A DNA stretch of 64,000 nt, from NCBI GenBank assembly GCA_964396055.1, contig CAYNDV010000001.1, positions 1-64,000 on the forward strand, in the 5' to 3' direction. The notes under the pieces were generated by a model. It worked only from the letters and a program-made list of their open reading frames with translations. It did no database searches and was not told where the DNA came from. The stretch's first letter is position 1. Each line of letters begins with the position of its first letter. This DNA comes from CAYJPV01 sp964396055 (GTDB lineage: Bacteria; Acidobacteriota; Vicinamibacteria; Vicinamibacterales; JAKQTR01). The position numbers and the translations under genes are program-made. This document shows positions 8,875 through 17,572 of the stretch, piece after piece.

Positions 8875-9546
8875 CTATCCGAGCCGTCCCGTCTCGCGGA
8901 GACTGCAGTACCGCGTCGGGCCGAGGATCACGTGGTCCAGCACGTCGATGCCCATCAGCGTGCCAGCGGCGACCAGCCGCTCCGTCAAGGCGACGTCCTC
9001 GGCGCTTGGCGTCGGGTCGTCCGATGGATGGTTGTGAAAGAGGATGATGCTGGCGGCGCGGGAGGCGGCCGCCTCCCGGAAGATCTCACGCGGATGGACC
9101 ACGCTGCGATCGAGCGTGCCGACAAAGAGCACCAGGGTCCGCAAGAGCCGGTGCTTGGCGTCCAGCAGGACGATCCCGAACTGCTCCACCGGGCGCGCCC
9201 CGAACTCCGGCAGCAGGTGGAGGGCCACGTCCCGGGGCGAGCGCAGCGCGATGCGGTCCGCCGGACTCCGGGTCAGGGTGCGGCGCCCGAGTTCGACCGC
9301 CGCCAGCACCCGGGCGGCCTTGGCCGGGCCGACGCCCGGGGTCGCGCGCAGTTCGTCCAGGCTGCAGGTGGACAGGCCGTGGACCCCGCCGGCCCGTTCC
9401 AGGAGCGAGGCGGCCACGGCGATGGCCCCGTGGCGGCGGGTCCCGGCCCCGAGGACGGCCGCGAGCAGTTCGTGGTCGGCGAGCGGCGACGGGCCCATCC
9501 GCCCGATCTTCTCGCGGGGCCGGTCCCGGGCGGTCTGCGCCCTCAC
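8875..9546 (-). CDS. radC: RadC family JAB/MPN-domain protein
   Basis: The 223-aa protein has an N-terminal helix-hairpin-helix region (LRATPGVGPAKAARVLAAVEL) and a C-terminal JAMM metalloprotease-like domain with the motif HNHPSDDPTPSAED. RadC biochemistry is unresolved; it is widespread and often linked to DNA processing. The frame stays open far upstream, but the real start is probably the GTG at 9544-9546, which overlaps the sirtuin stop (GTGA) and begins the conserved RadC N-terminus (PREKI...GPSPLADHELLAAVLG). Reading further upstream only gives a shadow of the sirtuin gene. Confidence 0.9.
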   Translation of the reverse strand: MRAQTARDRPREKIGRMGPSPLADHELLAAVLGAGTRRHGAIAVAASLLERAGGVHGLSTCSLDELRATPGVGPAKAARVLAAVELGRRTLTRSPADRIALRSPRDVALHLLPEFGARPVEQFGIVLLDAKHRLLRTLVLFVGTLDRSVVHPREIFREAAASRAASIILFHNHPSDDPTPSAEDVALTERLVAAGTLMGIDVLDHVILGPTRYCSLRETGRLG

Positions 9547-10304
9547 AGGCGCGCCTCCAGGGCAGGCAGCGCCGACGCGGCGGGGCCGTGGACGACCACG
9601 GTGGCGTGCGGGCTCAGGGGCGTCGGGGCGACATTCACCTCGATGACCGCGCCGCCGGCCCTGAGCGTGAGATCCGGCATCGCTGCCGCCGGATAGACCA
9701 GGGCGGAGGTGCCGACCACGATCATGACATCGGCACGCCTCGCCGCCTCGGACGCCGCCGCCACGCGTTCGGGATCGAGCGCCTCGCCGAACCACACGAC
9801 ACCCGGGCGCAGCCACGCGCCGCAGCGGCACCGCGGCGGCATCGAGGCGCCCGGTCCGGCGGGCGGCGGGCCGGCACCGGGGGACGACCGCTCGTCCCGT
9901 TCGAAGCCGCACCGGGCGGCGCAGATCGAGAGCCAGATGCTGCCGTGCAGCTCGATGGCGGACGGGCTGCCCGCCCGCTGGTGCAGGCCATCGACGTTCT
10001 GCGTGATCAGGTCGAATGCCCACCTCCGCCTGGCCCACCCGGCCAGCGTGTCGTGGCCGGCATTCGGGCTCACGCCGGCGAGGAGCGAGCGCCGCCAGTG
10101 GTACCACTCCCAGACCAGCGCCGGGTCCCGTGCGAACGCCTCAGGGGTGGCGAGATCTTCCGGGCGGTACTGGCGCCACAACCCGCCGGCTCCCCGGAAG
10201 GTCGGCACTCCGCTCTCCGCGGAGATGCCGGCGCCGGTGAGGGCCACGACGCGGGCGGCGCCGGCGAGCAGCGCCGCGGCGCGATCGATCGCGATGTCGT
10301 CCAT
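9543..10304 (-). CDS. SIR2-type NAD-dependent protein deacylase (class III)
   Basis: Sirtuin that removes acyl groups from lysine, consuming NAD+. NAD-binding motifs are ALTGAGISAESGVPTFRG, TQNVDGLH (the His of ELHG is the general base) and VVGTSALVYPA. Structural zinc is probably held by CAARC and CRC. Helix residues WEWYHWRR contain the Y-x-x-R pair that in CobB and SIRT5 binds succinyl/malonyl/glutaryl groups, predicting desuccinylase activity. I chose the ATG at 10304 (MDDIAIDRAAALL) because the frame upstream to 10454 is unlike sirtuins; this gives 253 aa. Its stop overlaps the radC start. Confidence 0.92.
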   Translation of the reverse strand: MDDIAIDRAAALLAGAARVVALTGAGISAESGVPTFRGAGGLWRQYRPEDLATPEAFARDPALVWEWYHWRRSLLAGVSPNAGHDTLAGWARRRWAFDLITQNVDGLHQRAGSPSAIELHGSIWLSICAARCGFERDERSSPGAGPPPAGPGASMPPRCRCGAWLRPGVVWFGEALDPERVAAASEAARRADVMIVVGTSALVYPAAAMPDLTLRAGGAVIEVNVAPTPLSPHATVVVHGPAASALPALEARL

Positions 10305-10460
10305 GGTCTCTGTCGCCTGCCGGCTGCTGCAAGAATCCCGCTCACGCGGACGTGAGGGAAAACGGCCCTGTCGGGCGGATTCGGGCATGTCGTCCCCGGG
10401 CGTGTGCGCGGGTTGCCATCCCGGGGGCGCCGGATCGTACGCGGTTGTTGCCACCCGCGG

Positions 10461-11999
10461 CTAGAACACCAGGGGGCCGACGACGGTGACGGCCAGCACG
10501 ATGACGATCGAGCCCAGGATGTCGAGGACGACACCGTAGCGCATCATGGCGCCGATCGGCACGTGGCCGGAGCTGTAGACGATGGCGTTGGGCGGCGTCG
10601 AGATCGGGAGCATGAAGCCCATGCTCGCGCCGAGCGTCGCGCCGAGGGCGGGTTCGATCGGGCGGATCCCGGACGCGGTCGACACCGCGATGGCCACGGG
10701 CACGAGCATGCTGGCCGCGGCGGTGTTCGACGTCGTTTCGCTCAGCACCACGGCGAGCACCGTGAAGAGCGCGGTGTACGCGAACATCGAATGGACGGGC
10801 AGCCAGGCCGTCAACCCGCGTCCCAGCGCCTCTGCCAGCCCGGTGCTGAACGCCAGGGCGCCCATCGAGAGGCCGCCGCCAAACAGGAGAATCGTGCCCC
10901 AGTCGATGCGCGAGGCCTGTTCCCAGGACATCGTGAACACCGAGCGGCGGCGGTCCACCGGGAGCACAAAGAGGAGCAAGGCCGCAATCAGGGCCGCCAC
11001 CGATTCGGGCACGGCTGCGGTGAAGGCCTTCGCGGCGCTGGCCAGGGACGATCCCGCCAGGGCCAGTAACCCGGGGACGACCCAGAGCACGACGGCGACG
11101 GCGAAGGCCGCGAGCACGTTGCGTTCGCCCGGTTTCATCGGGCCGAGGCGCGCGAGGTCGTCGCGCACGTGGGCGATACCGGCGCCCTTGAGCGTGATGC
11201 CCCGCCCGCCCGCCGCCCAGAGCCACAGGGCCAGCACACCGTACAGCGCGACGGCCAGCGGCACGCCGAACAGCATCCACGTCACGAACGAAATCTCCAC
11301 GCCCGCCAGGCTTCGCAGCATGCCCAAACCGATCAGGTTCGGCGGCGTGCCGATGGGGGTGGCCACGCCGCCGATCGAGGCGGCGAAAGCGGTCATCAGC
11401 ATGAGCATCGTGGCGAAGCGCCGCACCGGGGCCACGTCCTTGCCGGGCTTGCGCATGAAGTGCGTCACGATCGACAACCCCACCGGATACAGCATGGCGG
11501 CTGTCGCGGTATTGCTGATCCACATGGAGATCACGGCGGCCACGGCGCCGAACACCACGAGGATACGCCCCGGCGTCACGCCCGCCTGCTGCCGTGCCAG
11601 GGCCGTGTAGGCGATGCGGCGGTCGAGGCCGTGCACGTACATCGCCTCGGCCAGGATGAAGCTGCCGATGAACAGGAAGATGATCGGGTCGGCGAACGGC
11701 GCAAACGCCTCCTTGACCGGGGCCACGCGCAGCAGCACCACGAGTGTGGGCCCCAGCAGCGCCGTGATGGCCACCGGCAGCGCCTCGGTCACCCAGAAGA
11801 CGAACATCAGCGTCATGATGGCGGCCAGGCGCTGCGCCGGCGCGGGCAGGCCCAGGGGCACGACGAGCAGGACGGCCAGGGCCAGCGGACCGGCCACCAG
11901 TCCGGCCATCCGCCGGCGGCGGTTGAACTGCAACTCGGCGGGCGAGTAGGCCTCGACCGCGTCCATGGCGTCCTGCCGGTTCCGGATCACCTGATCCAC
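10461..11999 (-). CDS. DASS (SLC13) family anion/sodium symporter
   Basis: Inner-membrane transporter of the divalent anion:Na+ symporter family, probably for C4-dicarboxylates such as succinate or malate, although sulfate cannot be excluded. At 512 aa, with about 11-12 hydrophobic segments, it is the usual size. The two substrate/sodium-site motifs are visible as SNTA repeats: ISMWISNTATAAMLYP near 160 and SETTSNTAAASMLVP near 415. The SLC13-type start VFWVTEALPVAITALLGP is present. The start overlaps the dapF-like stop by 13 bases; an alternative ATG 11 codons in would remove the overlap. Confidence 0.9.
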   Translation of the reverse strand: MDQVIRNRQDAMDAVEAYSPAELQFNRRRRMAGLVAGPLALAVLLVVPLGLPAPAQRLAAIMTLMFVFWVTEALPVAITALLGPTLVVLLRVAPVKEAFAPFADPIIFLFIGSFILAEAMYVHGLDRRIAYTALARQQAGVTPGRILVVFGAVAAVISMWISNTATAAMLYPVGLSIVTHFMRKPGKDVAPVRRFATMLMLMTAFAASIGGVATPIGTPPNLIGLGMLRSLAGVEISFVTWMLFGVPLAVALYGVLALWLWAAGGRGITLKGAGIAHVRDDLARLGPMKPGERNVLAAFAVAVVLWVVPGLLALAGSSLASAAKAFTAAVPESVAALIAALLLFVLPVDRRRSVFTMSWEQASRIDWGTILLFGGGLSMGALAFSTGLAEALGRGLTAWLPVHSMFAYTALFTVLAVVLSETTSNTAAASMLVPVAIAVSTASGIRPIEPALGATLGASMGFMLPISTPPNAIVYSSGHVPIGAMMRYGVVLDILGSIVIVLAVTVVGPLVF

Positions 12000-12790
12000 T
12001 GCCCCTCCCAGACCACTTCGGCCCAGCCCGTCAGCGCAAGGCCGTCAGCGGTCCACTCGACGTGCTGGGTTCCGCCGGGCGACGTGACTGCCATCGCCCT
12101 GTCTGCGCCGCCGTGGGCCATCGCGGCCACCGCGGCGGCGCAGGCCCCGGTGCCGGAGGCCGTGGTGGGCCCGACGCCGCGTTCCCAGATCAGGATGCGC
12201 ACGTGCGCCGGTTGCTCGACCACCGCGAATTCGACGTTCGTGCCGGCCGGAAACGCCGGGTGACGCTCGAGGCGGGGACCGAGTCGCCGGTACCGCTCGT
12301 CGTCGAGCGCCGGCTCCAGCACGACGCACTGCGGGTTGCCAATCCGCAGAACGACCACCTCCACCCGTTCGCCATCCACGTCCAGCACCCGGCGGGCGAG
12401 GTCCTCGGGCTGCCCCATCGCCGCCCGGAACGTCAGGCGCGCACCGTCGCCCGCGACCGGCTCGAGCCACTTGTCGCCGGCGTCGGTCTGGATGCGCCAC
12501 CGCGCGGGCGACGGCTGCCCGGCCACACGGGCACGCCACGCCAGGAGCGCCGCCAGGCCTCGCACCCCGTTGCCGGACACCTCCGACGGGCTGCCGTCGG
12601 CGTTGAAGAGGCGCATGCGGGCCCCGTCGGGCCCAGGCACGTACAGGATCAGGCCGTCGGCGCCGGCGCCGCTGTGCCGGGCGCACATCTCGCGCGCCAG
12701 GTCGGGCCAGGGGTGCGCCGACCAGGCATCGGTCGGGACGTAGAGGAAGTCGTTGCCGTAGGCGTGGGCTTTGGCGATCGGCCAGTGCAT
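11987..12790 (-). CDS. DapF-like protein with both catalytic cysteines replaced
   Basis: The protein has the fold signatures of diaminopimelate epimerase (L,L- to meso-DAP in lysine/peptidoglycan synthesis): KAHAYGNDF at the start, FNADGS, SGNGVRG, IGNPQCVV, ERGVG and SGTGACAAA. At 267 aa it has the family length. In E. coli the two acid/base cysteines are in CGNGARC (Cys73) and ACGSGACAA (Cys217). Here both positions are Ser (VSGNGVRG, ASGTGACAA), and the conserved Glu of GxGET is Pro (GVGPTT). Orthodox two-cysteine racemisation therefore looks impossible. It may be a diverged paralogue or use a different mechanism. It is followed by the DASS transporter. Confidence 0.8.
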   Translation of the reverse strand: MHWPIAKAHAYGNDFLYVPTDAWSAHPWPDLAREMCARHSGAGADGLILYVPGPDGARMRLFNADGSPSEVSGNGVRGLAALLAWRARVAGQPSPARWRIQTDAGDKWLEPVAGDGARLTFRAAMGQPEDLARRVLDVDGERVEVVVLRIGNPQCVVLEPALDDERYRRLGPRLERHPAFPAGTNVEFAVVEQPAHVRILIWERGVGPTTASGTGACAAAVAAMAHGGADRAMAVTSPGGTQHVEWTADGLALTGWAEVVWEGQWIR

Positions 12791-12800
12791 GACGCCCGCC

Positions 12801-13583
12801 TCACCGCTGGCAGAACGCGAGCAGGTGCCAGCCGAACCGCCGTACCAGTGCGCGCGGCAGGGTGTTGAACGCGCCCACGAACACCTTGTTGAAGAGCAGG
12901 CCCTTCCAGCCGCCGTGCAGCCGCGAGGCCACCGGGAACCGCTCGGGGACGATGCGCACCGCCGAGAAGCCGGCCAGCAGGCGGCGGAACTCCCCCATCG
13001 AGTATGTCTTCAGGACGGGCGCGCCCTCGTGCTCCAGCCCGACCTTCATCACGCGCGACAGCGCGTTCAGCCAGGAGATGCGGTTGTACACCTGGAAGAA
13101 CGCCGTGCCCCCGGGCGTGAGGACGCGCCGGCACTCCTCCACCAGAGCCCGATCGTCCGCGGTGTACTGCACCACGCCGTGGGCGTACACGAAATCGAAC
13201 GAAGCGTCCGGAAACGGCAGCCGCTCGCCGTCGCCGACGCACAACGCCGCCGTGAGGCCCTGGTGCGCGGTGTTCTGCCGCGCGAGGGCGATGGCCGCAT
13301 CGGCCACGTCCACACCCGTCACGCGGGCCCCGCCCCGCGCGAAGCGCACCAGGTCCACGCCGGTGCCGCAGCCCACATCGAGCACGCGCCGGCCGGCATA
13401 CCCGCCGAAGTCCACCAGCCGCAGCAGGTGATGCAGCTTGTCGAAGTGGTACTCGTCGAGGTCCGCGAAGAACCCCGGCGACCCCGGCGGGTGCTGCGAG
13501 ATCTCGAGATCGTGGATGTGGATGTTCCAATAGCGGCGGATCGCGGCGGCCGACCCGGGTTCTGGCGGCGGACTGTGTGGCAC
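12801..13583 (-). CDS. Class I SAM-dependent methyltransferase
   Basis: The 260-aa protein has the Rossmann SAM-binding motif VLDVGCGTGVDLVRFA (about 88-103), an acidic residue ending beta-2 (VTGVDVADAA), and post-motifs GDGERLPFPDASFDFVYAHGVV and LTPGGTAFFQVYNR. It resembles small-molecule or lipid methyltransferases of the Methyltransf_11 type; the substrate is not predictable. The start is GTG, 8 bases after a TATAGT box. It is 10 bases upstream of the DapF-like gene, so the two are probably cotranscribed. It is divergent from the GlpD-like gene. Confidence 0.85.
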   Translation of the reverse strand: MPHSPPPEPGSAAAIRRYWNIHIHDLEISQHPPGSPGFFADLDEYHFDKLHHLLRLVDFGGYAGRRVLDVGCGTGVDLVRFARGGARVTGVDVADAAIALARQNTAHQGLTAALCVGDGERLPFPDASFDFVYAHGVVQYTADDRALVEECRRVLTPGGTAFFQVYNRISWLNALSRVMKVGLEHEGAPVLKTYSMGEFRRLLAGFSAVRIVPERFPVASRLHGGWKGLLFNKVFVGAFNTLPRALVRRFGWHLLAFCQR

Positions 13584-13591
13584 GGGCGCCT

Positions 13592-13597
13592 ACTATA
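13592..13597 (-). promoter_or_regulatory. -10 box TATAGT for the methyltransferase/dapF-like unit
   Basis: In the 68-base divergent intergenic region the minus strand reads TATAGT, 8 bases before the GTG at 13583. The same AT island (TACTATAGAATACT) could serve the plus-strand GlpD-like gene as TATAGA or TAGAAT, leaving it a leader of about 45 bases. No good -35 was seen. Confidence 0.4.
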
Positions 13598-13651
13598 GAA
13601 TACTTGTGCGCATCCGGCAACGAGGCCGGCCCGCGGCCCCGCGCGTGACCC

Positions 13652-15289
13652 ATGAACCGTGACATCGCTCGACTGACTGGCGCCCGCTTCGATCTCCTGA
13701 TTCTCGGCGGCGGGATTCACGGCCTGGCCGTGGCCTACGACGCCGCCCAGCGCGGCCTGCGCGTCGCGCTCGTCGAACGCGGGGACTTCGGCAGCGGCAG
13801 TTCCTTCAACCACGCCCGCACCGTGCATGGCGGCCTGCGATCGCTCCAGACGGGTGACGTGCCCAAGGCGCGCTTCTCGATGCACGAGCGGCGCGCCCTG
13901 GCGCGCATCGCGCCGAACTGGGTCGAGCCGCTGTCGTTCATGATGGGCACGACGTCGAAGATCATGCGCTCCCGGCTGGCGCTGCGCGCCGCCTTCGCGA
14001 TCGATGCGACGGTCGGCTACGACCGCAATGCGGGTGTCGTGCCCTGGTTACATTTGCCCGCCGGGCGCGTCGAGGGTCCGGATGCCTACCGGCACGCCTT
14101 TGGCGACAACGCGCGGCCCGGCATCACGGGCGCTGCCCGCTGGTGCGACTACCATATGGCGGACTCGGACCGCCTCACGCTGGCCGTCGCCCGGGCGGCT
14201 GTCAGCCACGGTGCCGTGCTGGCCAACTACGTCGAGGCCGTCGAACCGAGGCGGACGGGGGCCACGGTGATGGGCGTGCGGGCCGTGGACCGGGAGACAG
14301 GCGCCGGCCTCGACATCGACGCGCGGCTTGTTGTCAACGCCACCGGGGGCAGTTGCGCCCGCTGGATGGAGGCCCTGGGCGGGCGGCCGGGATTCCCGCT
14401 CATCAAGGCCATGAACGTCGTAACCTCGCGGCCCGCCGGTCCCGTCGCGATGGGCGCGCCGACCAGTGGAGGGCGGCTCCTGCTCATCATGCCGTGGAAG
14501 GGCCGGGCGTTGATCGGCACGTCCCACTCGGAGGTGCCGGTGGAGGCCCACGACGCGGGCGTGTCGCCGGCCGAACTGGATCACTTCCTGGCGGAGATCA
14601 ACAGCGCGTTTCCAGCCCTTGCCCTCACGCCGGCCGACGTGACGCTCGTCCATCGCGGCGTCGTGCCAGCCGAGCGCCAGAGCGACGGGACCCTTGGCCT
14701 GATGGGCCACCATCGCATCCACGATCACGCGGCGGACGGGGTCCGTGGGGCGATCACCGTCGTCGGCGTGAAGTACACGACCGCCCGTGGCGTCGCCCGG
14801 CAGGTGGTGGACCGTGCCTGCGAAGCCCTCGGGCGGCCGGCGGGGTCGTGTCGGACCGGTACCACGCTGCTGCCCGGCGCCTTCGCCCATCCGGCCGACA
14901 TGGAAATCGAGGAGGCGACACTGGCCGCCCGCGGCGTCGATCTCGCGGCGGCCGCGCCCGCCCTGGTGCGGACGCACGGCACGGCCTGGCGCGAGGTGCT
15001 GGCGGCCTGCGCCGACGCCCCCGCCCTGCGCGAACCGATCGCCGGTGGGGTGGCGATGCCCCAGGCCGTGTTGGCGCACGCCGTGCGGCACGAGATGGCC
15101 CGCACGCTCACCGACGTGGTGGTCCGACGCAGCGGCGTGGGGGCGGCCGGGTACCCCGGCGACGCGGTCGCGGAGGCATGCGCCGCGTGGATGGCCGCGC
15201 ACGCCGGCTGGGATGACGGCCGCCGGGCGCGCGAACTGGCGGAGCTGCGGGCGTTCTATGCGCCGGTGACTGGGGCGCAGGCGCGCTAG
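13652..15289 (+). CDS. GlpD-like FAD-dependent glycerol-3-phosphate dehydrogenase
   Basis: Predicted membrane-associated flavoprotein oxidising glycerol 3-phosphate to dihydroxyacetone phosphate with electrons to quinone. The FAD Rossmann motif is LLILGGGIHGLAVAYDAAQRG (GxGxxG with His instead of the usual Thr/Ala), followed by the conserved ERGDFGSGSS and HGGLRSLQTGD, and later the GlpD-like VVGVKYTTARGVA. The length of 545 aa is normal. The FxxARTVHGGLR segment differs from enterobacterial GlpD (TSSRSTKLLHGG), so substrate identity is only probable. Its TAG stop overlaps the stop of dtd on the other strand (shared CTAG). Confidence 0.8.
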   Translation: MNRDIARLTGARFDLLILGGGIHGLAVAYDAAQRGLRVALVERGDFGSGSSFNHARTVHGGLRSLQTGDVPKARFSMHERRALARIAPNWVEPLSFMMGTTSKIMRSRLALRAAFAIDATVGYDRNAGVVPWLHLPAGRVEGPDAYRHAFGDNARPGITGAARWCDYHMADSDRLTLAVARAAVSHGAVLANYVEAVEPRRTGATVMGVRAVDRETGAGLDIDARLVVNATGGSCARWMEALGGRPGFPLIKAMNVVTSRPAGPVAMGAPTSGGRLLLIMPWKGRALIGTSHSEVPVEAHDAGVSPAELDHFLAEINSAFPALALTPADVTLVHRGVVPAERQSDGTLGLMGHHRIHDHAADGVRGAITVVGVKYTTARGVARQVVDRACEALGRPAGSCRTGTTLLPGAFAHPADMEIEEATLAARGVDLAAAAPALVRTHGTAWREVLAACADAPALREPIAGGVAMPQAVLAHAVRHEMARTLTDVVVRRSGVGAAGYPGDAVAEACAAWMAAHAGWDDGRRARELAELRAFYAPVTGAQAR

Positions 15290-15735
15290 AACAGCTTCCG
15301 GCTATCGAGCAGGATCGTGACGGGCCCGTCGTTGACCAGTTCGACCTGCATATGGGCCTGGAAGATGCCGGTTTCGACGCGCAGACCCGCCTGCCGCAAC
15401 TCGCGGACCACATCATCGAATACCAACCGCCCGGTGTCGGCCGGCGCGGCGCCGTCGAACGAGGGCCGGCGGCCGCGCCGCGCGTCCCCGTAGAGCGTGA
15501 ACTGCGACACCGCCAGCACGGCGCCCCCGGTGTCGCGCACGGAGCGGTTCATCCGCCCGTCGTCGTCCTCGAAGATGCGGAGATCGGCGATCTTCGCGGC
15601 GAGGCCCTTGATGTCGGCGGGCCCATCGTCCCGTGCGATGCCGATGAGGACGAGGAGGCCGCGGTCGATCGCACCCACCACCGCCCCGTCGACCCGCACC
15701 GAGGCCGACGACACCCGCTGCACGACGGCCCTCAC
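15286..15735 (-). CDS. dtd: D-aminoacyl-tRNA deacylase
   Basis: Hydrolyses D-aminoacyl-tRNAs (and Gly-tRNA-Ala) to protect translation. The 149-aa protein opens with VRAVVQRVSSASVRVDG and carries both active-site motifs, SQFTLYGD and the Gly-cisPro motif NDGPVTILLDS. The frame is open upstream, but the GTG at 15733-15735 gives the canonical N-terminus and overlaps the ttcA stop by four bases (GTGA). It is the last gene of the long minus-strand unit that begins at 24409. Confidence 0.95.
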   Translation of the reverse strand: MRAVVQRVSSASVRVDGAVVGAIDRGLLVLIGIARDDGPADIKGLAAKIADLRIFEDDDGRMNRSVRDTGGAVLAVSQFTLYGDARRGRRPSFDGAAPADTGRLVFDDVVRELRQAGLRVETGIFQAHMQVELVNDGPVTILLDSRKLF

Positions 15736-16526
15736 CTCTGCCGTCCTTCGGCGCCCCGGGCCGCGGCCGCGGGCGGGTTGAGCCGGCGGTCCAGCAGGTG
15801 GCGCGGGGCCACGTTGCCGAGGGCCGTCAGCATCGAGGCCTTCACGCCGGGGTGCTCCTGTTCCAGGTCGAAGATCAGGCGTTTGAGGCGCTGGCGTTGC
15901 AGCGCCAGGTCGCCGCAGGCCGGACAGCAGCAGCCGATGATGGGCAGGCCGCACGCCTTCGTGTACGCGCGGGCCTCGTCCTCGCTGACGTAGGCCAGGG
16001 GCCGGATGACCACGTGCTGGCCGTCATCCGACACCAGGCGCGCCGGCATGGCCTTGAGCGCTCCCGCGAAGAACAGGTTCAGGAGCAGCGTCTCGATGAA
16101 GTCGTCCGCGTGATGGCCGAGCGCGATCTTGGTGGCGCCCAGGCTGGCCGCCAGGCGGTACAGCACGCCGCGGCGCAGGCGGGCGCACAGGGAGCACGGC
16201 GTGTCGGCGGGATCGAGGAGGTCGTCGATGGTGGCCCCGATCGTCGTGAGCTGGACATGGTGTTCCCAGCCGCGTTCGGCGCACGCCTGCGCGACCTGCC
16301 TGCCCTGGAACCCCTCGTAGCCCGAGTCGATCGTCAGGGCCACCAGCGTGAAGCGGATCGGGGCGCGCCGGCGCAGCACGTCGAGGATCTGCATGAGCGC
16401 CCAGCTGTCCTTGCCGCCCGACAGGCCGACCAGGATGCGATCCCCGTCCTCGATCAGCCCGTGATCGACGATGGCGCGGGTGGCCTTCTTGGCGATCTGG
16501 GCCTCGAGGTCGCTGTCGTAGGCCAT
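15732..16526 (-). CDS. ttcA: tRNA cytosine(32) 2-sulfurtransferase TtcA
   Basis: Iron-sulfur, ATP-dependent enzyme that thiolates C32 of certain tRNAs. The PP-loop is VGLSGGKDSWAL (about 33-44). The cysteine pair CSLC lies near residue 130. A further GCCCPACGD segment near 195-203 supplies extra cysteines typical of the TtcA/TtuA group. The length of 264 aa fits. It starts three bases after a glycosyltransferase stop and overlaps dtd by four bases, so two tRNA genes end a surface-glycan operon. The cysteine-rich GCCCPAC segment is richer than in E. coli TtcA. Confidence 0.93.
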   Translation of the reverse strand: MAYDSDLEAQIAKKATRAIVDHGLIEDGDRILVGLSGGKDSWALMQILDVLRRRAPIRFTLVALTIDSGYEGFQGRQVAQACAERGWEHHVQLTTIGATIDDLLDPADTPCSLCARLRRGVLYRLAASLGATKIALGHHADDFIETLLLNLFFAGALKAMPARLVSDDGQHVVIRPLAYVSEDEARAYTKACGLPIIGCCCPACGDLALQRQRLKRLIFDLEQEHPGVKASMLTALGNVAPRHLLDRRLNPPAAAARGAEGRQR

Positions 16527-16529
16527 GCG

Positions 16530-17570
16530 TCAGGCCAGGAGGAGGCGGTCGACCGTCGCCGGCCAGTTGATGGGAGCGACGGTGCGCGAGCCGCCGTCGC
16601 CGAGCCGCTCCGCCAGGGCGGGATCGTCGGCGAGCTGGCGCATGGCGCGCGCCAGCGCGGCGGGCGTCGGCTCGCACACGAAGCCGTTGTACTCCGGGCG
16701 GACGAGTTCGGCCGGGCCGCCGCTGTCCGCGCACGTGATCACCGCCTTGCGCGACGCGAAGGCCTCGACCGTCACCAGCCCGTAGTCCTCGTGGCGGGGC
16801 GGGAACACCACCGCCCGGCAGCGGCCGAGATGGGCGACCAGGTCGTCCGACGAGATGCCCCCCAGCAGTCGTACGCGATCGGCGACGCCCAGATCGCGCG
16901 CCAGCGTCTGCAGGCCGGTGGCCGTGCCGCCCTCGCCCGCGATGGCACAGCGCAGGCCGCGGCCATCGGGCTCGGCCAGGGCCCGCACGACGAGATCGAG
17001 GCGCTTGAGCGGCGTGAGCCGCGACACCGCGAAGAACTCGTCGCCGTACCCGTCGCAGCGGTACGGCCGTTGTGACGGCGGCGGGTACAGCACGGTGGAC
17101 GGGATGCCGCCGATGCGGCGCAGGCGATCCTGGACGGTGCCCGAGATGACGAAGAGGCGCGATACGTTGCGCGTCAGCAGGTAGCCGTCCACCTGATGGA
17201 TGAGCCACCGCCGGATGTGTTCTTTGAGCTTGTGGCGGCGGGCCATGGGCCCGATAAACGTTTCCCACAGGTCGTAGTACTCGCGCATCCGGTGGAAAAG
17301 CCAGCTGACATGGCGCGGGTGCCGGACGGCGTAGCTGGGAAACCGCAGCGAGATGACTTGATCGACCTTCTGCTGGTCCCACGTCTCGCCGACGTCGGTG
17401 AGCCAGGTGGCGAGGTACGACGAAAACTGGCGCCCGAAGCGGTTCTGCGGCGTCAGCAGCAGGCCGGCATCGTGACCGGCCTGGCGCAGCGCGTCCACCA
17501 GGGCGCGGGCGAGCACCGTGTGGCCGCCTTCGGCGAACAGGGGGCTGGCGGTCACCACCACGATCCGCAT
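16530..17570 (-). CDS. GT-B glycosyltransferase (GT4-like)
   Basis: Cytoplasmic sugar transferase for a surface glycan. The N-terminal acceptor-side motif is VVVTASPLFAEGGHTVLARALVDAL. The C-terminal nucleotide-sugar domain has AVSRLTPLKRLDLVVRAL, GVADRVRLLGGISSDDL and the EX7E region PPRHEDYGLVTVEAFASRKAVI. The start at ATG 17570 gives 346 aa; the open frame further upstream is a shadow of the next gene. It begins two bases after the stop of the membrane GT. The acceptor and donor cannot be inferred. Confidence 0.9.
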   Translation of the reverse strand: MRIVVVTASPLFAEGGHTVLARALVDALRQAGHDAGLLLTPQNRFGRQFSSYLATWLTDVGETWDQQKVDQVISLRFPSYAVRHPRHVSWLFHRMREYYDLWETFIGPMARRHKLKEHIRRWLIHQVDGYLLTRNVSRLFVISGTVQDRLRRIGGIPSTVLYPPPSQRPYRCDGYGDEFFAVSRLTPLKRLDLVVRALAEPDGRGLRCAIAGEGGTATGLQTLARDLGVADRVRLLGGISSDDLVAHLGRCRAVVFPPRHEDYGLVTVEAFASRKAVITCADSGGPAELVRPEYNGFVCEPTPAALARAMRQLADDPALAERLGDGGSRTVAPINWPATVDRLLLA

Positions 17571-17572
17571 GG

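Noticed and set aside
9547..10107. Upstream extension of the RadC frame to 410 residues
   Set aside because: The extra residues read the sirtuin gene in another frame; the RadC N-terminus fits the GTG at 9546.
8875..10304. Sirtuin-RadC pair as part of a defence island
   Set aside because: The sirtuin is a full-length stand-alone deacylase with an intact zinc site and no fused effector; RadC is a common housekeeping gene, and no nuclease, TIR or restriction gene is present.
11987..12790. PhzF-type isomerase instead of DapF-like
   Set aside because: DapF hallmarks (NDF start, FNADGS, GNPQCVV, ERGxG) are kept and PhzF motifs are absent.
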